Below, one piece after another: positions 60,936 through 64,000 of a DNA stretch of 64,000 nucleotides. Under the pieces are notes generated by a model, which was given only the letters and a program-made list of their open reading frames with translations, had not been told where the DNA came from and did not search any database. A program made the translations under genes and the position numbers. Origin of the DNA: Stutzerimonas chloritidismutans AW-1 (GTDB lineage: Bacteria; Pseudomonadota; Gammaproteobacteria; Pseudomonadales; Pseudomonadaceae); the NCBI RefSeq assembly GCF_000495915.1, contig NZ_AOFQ01000003.1:19412-83411 (forward strand). Direction: 5' to 3'. How positions within the stretch are numbered: the stretch's first letter is position 1; each line of letters opens with the position of its first letter.

Positions 60936-63296
60936 TCAGCGTCGTCGCCCGGCCTTGCGGCCGCCGCCGCGTCGTGCAGCCCGCGGTTTGCGCTGGCGTG
61001 ACAGTTCACGGGTGATGGCGTCGTTGAGCAGCTTGCGCGCGTCTTCACCGTCGTCGTGCTCGGGAAAATGCTCGGGCAGGCTGCGGGCCAGATGCAGGTA
61101 AGTTTCCACCACATGCAGGGTACTTTCCAGGCTGGACAGGTCGCTGCCGAGCAGCAGCTTGGGCATCGGGATGGCGTGGCCTTCGGCGACTCGCTTGATC
61201 CAGCGCTGGGCATGTTGACTGGCCGGACTGTCGAAGCCGCCGCGGATCGGCGTGCAGGCGAACGTCCAGCGCAGCCAGAGCGGAATCTTCGGATCGTCGA
61301 TCAGCTCGATCCATTCGGCCAGTTCGTCCGGCAGTACCGAGATGAATGCCTCGCCGTAGTTGATATTGCGGTTGAAGGTCAGCCAGGACCGCAGCAGGCT
61401 TGGCTCGCCCATCAGTTCGGAAATGGCGGACAGGTGATCGATGGAAGGGCGCACCTGGAACTGACTCAGGTCCACCGGCGCGTCCGGGCTGTTGAACAGG
61501 CGGCGGATGGACTTGAGCGTCTGCGGGTCCAGCGCAGTGATCTCGCCGCTGTCGTGGTGACCGAAGCGCCCGGCGCGGCCGCCGATCTGCTTGACCTCCT
61601 GCACCTTGAGCTGGCGATTCTGGATGCCGTCGAATTTCTCATCGGTATAGAAACACAGCGTGTGCGCCGGCAGGTTGAGGCCCATGCCGACCGCATCGGT
61701 AGCGACCATGATGTCCGCCTCGCCCTCGCGGAAGCGCCGGGCCTGCTCGCGTCGGACCTCGGGCGAGAGCGCACCGTAGACCACCGAGACGCTTTTGCCG
61801 GCGCTTTCGAGCATGCCCTTGAGCTCCAGCACCAGCTTGCGGCTGAACGCCACCAGCAGCGAGCCGGGTTCCAGCCGTTCCAGCGTCGTGGCGTGGCGGG
61901 CGACTTCAGCCGGGGACAGGCGCTTGGTGCGTTGCACCACCAGCTTGTCCTCGCACAGATCGCAAAGCGTGCGCAAGGAGGGTTCGATCAGCGCTGGCCC
62001 GGTCATCATCAGTTGCGGCGTATGGGCGCTGACCAGTGCATCGACCCAGGCCCAGCCACGTTGCGAGTCGGCCATCATCTGTACCTCGTCGACCACCACC
62101 ACATCCCAATGCTGATGGCGGAAACGCGCGAACTCCTCCACGGTGCAGCAGAAGTGTGTGGCGCCTTCGCGGATGATTTCTTCCTCGCCGGTTACAAGTG
62201 AGCAGCGCACGCCCATCGTCTCAATGCGCTCCTGGTTTTCCAGCGCCATCAGGCGCAGCGGCGACAGGTAGATGCCGTGCTCGGCCGCAGCCATCGCCTC
62301 GATGGAACGGTGCGTCTTGCCGCTGTTGGTCGGGCCGAGCAGGGCGGTCCAGCGTCGCGTCAGGCGCCGGGCCGGGTAGAGCTTGTGGTAGTGGACGAAG
62401 CGCGGGTTGTTCTCCAGCAGCACGGCAAACGCCATTTTTTCCTCGTGCTCGCGGCGGGCGGCGCGAATCGCCTTGCGCATGCGGCCGGGTTCCAGGGCGA
62501 TGAGCTCGGTAAGACGCTTGTGCCCAAGCAGTTGCAGATCGAAATCGCCGGCGAGCTCGAGCATGCGCTCGAAGGTGGCCTGCAGCTCGTCGCGATCCTG
62601 GCGCTTCCACGCCTCGACTTCCGCCACGCTGAGCAGATGATCCTGGCCGGAAGGAACCCGCCGCTGCAATTCGAGGGTGAGATTGCCGCGCTGCAAGGCC
62701 ACCACGTAGCGCAGCTCATGGCGAATCTCGTTGAGGGTGGCGATGGCATGCGGCAGAAATTCATCAACCCGTGGCAGTTCCGGGCGGATGCGTGCCAGGC
62801 ACCGCTGCCGCTCGTCCTCGTCCATTTCGGCGAAGGGCCGTTCGAGCACCTGTAGCCGATTGCGCACATAACGCTGTACGGCCTGTTTCAGGTTGTCGGC
62901 GAAATCGTCGCGCCGCGCGCTATCGTCCAGACGCAGCGCCCAGTCCGGCTCCAGCAGATGGACCGGCGAGCCCAGGCTGAAGGTCTTCTCGCTGCCGAAC
63001 ACATCCACGCTGCAGTGGATCTCGCCGAGATCACGGCTGACGACCCGATCGAGCAACTCGTCTGCAGCAGGCGCGGCCAGTAGTTCTTCCACCGCCTGCC
63101 CATGCAGCCCCAGCCAGAATGCCTTGGCCGCGCGAGCCAAGCCGACGATGGGGTAGCCGACGTACGGGGTGAACCACTTTTCCTGGTGATGCTTCTTCGC
63201 GGTGAATTCCGGATATCGCGCCGTTGCCCAGTCGAGGAAGCGCGCCAGACGTTCGAGCCTGATGGATTTGAACTGCTTGCCCCCGGTCTTGGCCAT
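60936..63296 (-). CDS. SUV3-like DEAD/H-box RNA helicase
   Basis: A 786-residue protein from the ATG at 63296 (MAKTGGKQFKSIRLERLARFLDW), after AAGG. The helicase core lies at about 320-600: motif I GPTNSGKT, motif II DEVQM, then VATDAVGMGLNLPAHTL and motif VI QIGGRAGRFG. This pattern and the SUV3-type C-terminal domain match the family of mitochondrial Suv3, which unwinds RNA for decay in eukaryotes; the bacterial role is unclear. The tail is Arg/Lys/Gly-rich (RRGGGRKAGRRR), suggesting RNA binding. Confidence 0.85.
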   Translation of the reverse strand: MAKTGGKQFKSIRLERLARFLDWATARYPEFTAKKHHQEKWFTPYVGYPIVGLARAAKAFWLGLHGQAVEELLAAPAADELLDRVVSRDLGEIHCSVDVFGSEKTFSLGSPVHLLEPDWALRLDDSARRDDFADNLKQAVQRYVRNRLQVLERPFAEMDEDERQRCLARIRPELPRVDEFLPHAIATLNEIRHELRYVVALQRGNLTLELQRRVPSGQDHLLSVAEVEAWKRQDRDELQATFERMLELAGDFDLQLLGHKRLTELIALEPGRMRKAIRAARREHEEKMAFAVLLENNPRFVHYHKLYPARRLTRRWTALLGPTNSGKTHRSIEAMAAAEHGIYLSPLRLMALENQERIETMGVRCSLVTGEEEIIREGATHFCCTVEEFARFRHQHWDVVVVDEVQMMADSQRGWAWVDALVSAHTPQLMMTGPALIEPSLRTLCDLCEDKLVVQRTKRLSPAEVARHATTLERLEPGSLLVAFSRKLVLELKGMLESAGKSVSVVYGALSPEVRREQARRFREGEADIMVATDAVGMGLNLPAHTLCFYTDEKFDGIQNRQLKVQEVKQIGGRAGRFGHHDSGEITALDPQTLKSIRRLFNSPDAPVDLSQFQVRPSIDHLSAISELMGEPSLLRSWLTFNRNINYGEAFISVLPDELAEWIELIDDPKIPLWLRWTFACTPIRGGFDSPASQHAQRWIKRVAEGHAIPMPKLLLGSDLSSLESTLHVVETYLHLARSLPEHFPEHDDGEDARKLLNDAITRELSRQRKPRAARRGGGRKAGRRR

Positions 63297-63567
63297 GATC
63301 GACACCTTTGCTGATCAGTCTTCTTTGTACGACTCGCGTTGCGCTCGTTTGCTCGGCGGCGCGCATGGCCGGCCGGAGATTATAGAGGCCGGCGCTGGCT
63401 TTTCTCTCGCGCCTGACTGCAATCAAGAAAGCAAATTGTCCGTAAGGGTGGCGGTTGGCCATTATTCATAGATGCCCTATAGTGCGCGCCGCAATGGATG
63501 GCAAACAGCCCGGTCGAGCCGGCTGGATGAGAGCTGTCGATTTTTGATGGACAACAGGGAATTACAG

Positions 63568-64000
63568 ATGAACGCCAACACATTCTTGCCGTAGCCGTTG
63601 CTGCCACACTGCTTTCGGCCTGCAACGCCACCACTTCGCTGCGCTCCACCGATCCGGACCTGGCAATCAAGATCAACCAGGACGCGCCGCTAGTGCTGAA
63701 GAACCCCGTCAGCAAGACCTACAAGGCCACCAGCTTCGGCCAGTACCGCTTCCGCGCCGAGAAGCCGGGAATGGAGCCTATGTATGGTCTGATCCCGTTG
63801 AAATTCAACAGCGGCTATCTGGTCGCCGACATCCTTTTCTTCGCAACCTGCCGCGTTCTACAACCTGCGCGAGGTGTACCCGTTCTACGAGTTCGACGTA
63901 GAGAAGAACGAGGTCCGCTACAAGAAGAACGTGGGTGATCAGTGGACCGTGTACAAGCCGACACCAGCGGAAGTGGCTCCCCCCCCGGCGGACTTCGCCC
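63568..64000 (+). pseudogene. Lipoprotein gene with two single-base frameshifts, truncated by window end
   Basis: The ATG at 63568 is followed by one missing base (ATGAA-CGCCAA): restoring an A gives MKRQHILAVAVAATLLSACNATTSLR, a signal peptide with the lipobox LSAC. The frame then runs through KINQDAPLVLKNPVSKTYKATSFGQYRFRAEKPGMEPMYGLIPLKFNSGYLVADILFFA to 63845, where one extra A (GCAACCTG) breaks it. Deleting it restores FFAPAAFYNLREVYPFYEFDVEKNEVRYKK. Either a recent pseudogene or sequencing error. Function unknown. Confidence 0.8.

Overview
The window is 64 kb of high-GC gammaproteobacterial chromosome. Gene content and order point to the Pseudomonas stutzeri (Stutzerimonas) group. The evidence is a bamA-skp-lpxD-fabZ-lpxA-lpxB-rnhB-dnaE-accA-tilS-pyrG-kdsA-eno-ftsB-ispD core cluster, an ispF-truD-surE-pcm-DUF368-nlpD-rpoS-rsmZ cluster, and a glpFKRD glycerol operon. 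This assignment rests on synteny and protein similarity read by eye, not on a database search.

Layout. 1-19.3 kb: envelope and housekeeping genes covering outer-membrane assembly, lipid A, DNA polymerase III alpha, fatty-acid and CTP synthesis, KDO, enolase, divisome and isoprenoid precursors. They are interrupted only by a TorF-like porin gene that has a good sigma-54 promoter. 19.3-25.7 kb: a BaeRF (release-factor-like) gene beside an HPF/RaiA-type ribosome-binding protein, the glutathione-dependent formaldehyde pathway with its LysR regulator, and an Old Yellow Enzyme reductase with an ArsR repressor. 25.8-32.2 kb: the ispF-to-rpoS cluster followed by an RsmZ-type regulatory RNA with a GacA box upstream. 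32.2-41.1 kb: an accessory stretch with a 45-aa protein, a GNAT-Nudix fusion, a sodium:solute symporter and an AT-rich spacer. It also holds an outer-membrane protein gene broken by an IS30-family element and by a 29-bp tandem duplication, a two-gene HAM1-SIR2 operon, a truncated haemoglobin, a universal stress protein, an HNH protein and a YebC paralogue. 41.3-54.8 kb: the EamA exporter, a MITE-like inverted repeat, a MOSC protein, dGTPase, an ammonium channel, several small conserved proteins (two DUF3597, one DUF2789, a second HPF-like protein), a PilJ-type chemoreceptor, PpiC and ZapA with its partner. 54.8-63.3 kb: glpD, glpR, glpK and glpF with GlpR-type operators, a DUF1275 membrane protein and a SUV3-like helicase. 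63.5-64 kb: a lipoprotein gene with two single-base frameshifts.

The most interesting item is the HAM1-SIR2 operon (37423-38769). The SIR2 protein keeps all NADase motifs. The HAM1/ITPase-like partner keeps the purine-binding residues but appears to have lost the catalytic acidic residues, as expected for a nucleotide sensor that gates an NAD-depleting effector. It resembles the KomB-KomC part of the Kongming anti-phage system without the KomA deaminase. Other notable items are the leader RNA of the second HPF gene, which has mutually exclusive stems, and the BaeRF-HPF pairing. No tRNA, rRNA or CRISPR array was seen.
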